Translations under genes and position numbers: made by a program | In this document: positions 6,191-6,244 of the stretch, piece by piece | How the letters are laid out: the number at the start of each line of letters is the position of its first letter | How positions within the stretch are numbered: position 1 is the first letter of the stretch | The notes under the pieces: model-generated | Database searches by the model: none | What the model was told of the DNA's origin: nothing | Seen by the model: the letters and a program-made list of their open reading frames with translations, nothing else | Source: Pleionea sp041589565 | GTDB lineage: Bacteria > Pseudomonadota > Gammaproteobacteria > Enterobacterales > Kangiellaceae | Length of the DNA stretch: 6,244 nucleotides | NCBI GenBank assembly: GCA_041589565.1 | Contig: JBFHVL010000191.1 | Span: 1-6,244, forward strand | Direction: 5' to 3'

Positions 6191-6244
6191 ATGAAGCGGG
6201 TAGTAATTCGAGTTTTTATTCTATGGTCTCTGGTCATTCTGGCG
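6191..6244 (+). CDS. Start of an unidentified membrane-anchored or exported protein (partial)
   Basis: Eighteen codons are open to the window edge: MKRVVIRVFILWSLVILA. Basic residues (K2, R3, R7) followed by a hydrophobic run (VFILWSLVILA) look like a signal peptide or N-terminal signal anchor. An in-frame stop lies at 6158-6160, and 6191 is the only in-frame ATG after it. The Shine-Dalgarno-like AAAGGG (6171-6176) is 14 bases from this ATG, farther than usual. It is better placed for an ATG at 6183, which opens only MKL before a TGA that overlaps the start at 6191. The gene is preceded by the ssb terminator, so it is probably a separate transcription unit. The family cannot be recognised from 18 residues. 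Confidence 0.6.
   Translation, partial: MKRVVIRVFILWSLVILA

Overview
The window carries housekeeping DNA of a gammaproteobacterium, with GC in the mid-40s by eye. UvrA and the MFS protein align over their whole lengths with the E. coli K-12 proteins as I remember them. SSB has the enterobacterial/pseudomonad type OB fold and ends in DDDIPF. The gene order uvrA / MFS transporter / ssb is, from memory, also found in Pseudomonas. A non-enteric, possibly marine, lineage is plausible, but I cannot place the genus.

Layout. Positions 1-968 (minus) hold a yejK/ndpA nucleoid-associated protein gene whose 3' end lies beyond the left edge. Positions 1006-3837 (minus) hold complete uvrA; yejK follows it after 37 bases with no visible terminator, so the two are probably co-transcribed. 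A 172-base divergent intergenic region (3838-4009) contains a strong 37-bp interrupted palindrome and a perfect TATAAT hexamer. Positions 4010-5395 (plus) hold a YajR-type MFS transporter with the C-terminal YAM domain. Positions 5442-5942 (plus) hold ssb, 46 bases downstream, with a strong ribosome binding site, closed by a textbook rho-independent terminator at 5965-5990. Positions 5991-6190 are AT-rich and non-coding, with candidate promoter elements. At 6191 a new plus-strand gene begins with a hydrophobic N-terminus and runs off the right edge.

How the genes relate. UvrA is the damage-recognition ATPase of nucleotide excision repair, SSB protects single-stranded DNA in replication, repair and recombination, and YejK is a nucleoid protein, so three of the four recognised genes act on DNA. 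The transporter is the outlier but appears to be a conserved neighbour. E. coli uvrA and ssb are adjacent, divergent and SOS-controlled; here they are still on opposite strands but separated by yajR, and I find no canonical CTGT-N8-ACAG LexA box upstream of uvrA or in the yajR-ssb gap.

I see no mobile element, CRISPR array, RNA gene or evidently new multi-gene system. The observations most worth a second look are in the uvrA-yajR intergenic region and just upstream of the gene starting at 6191.
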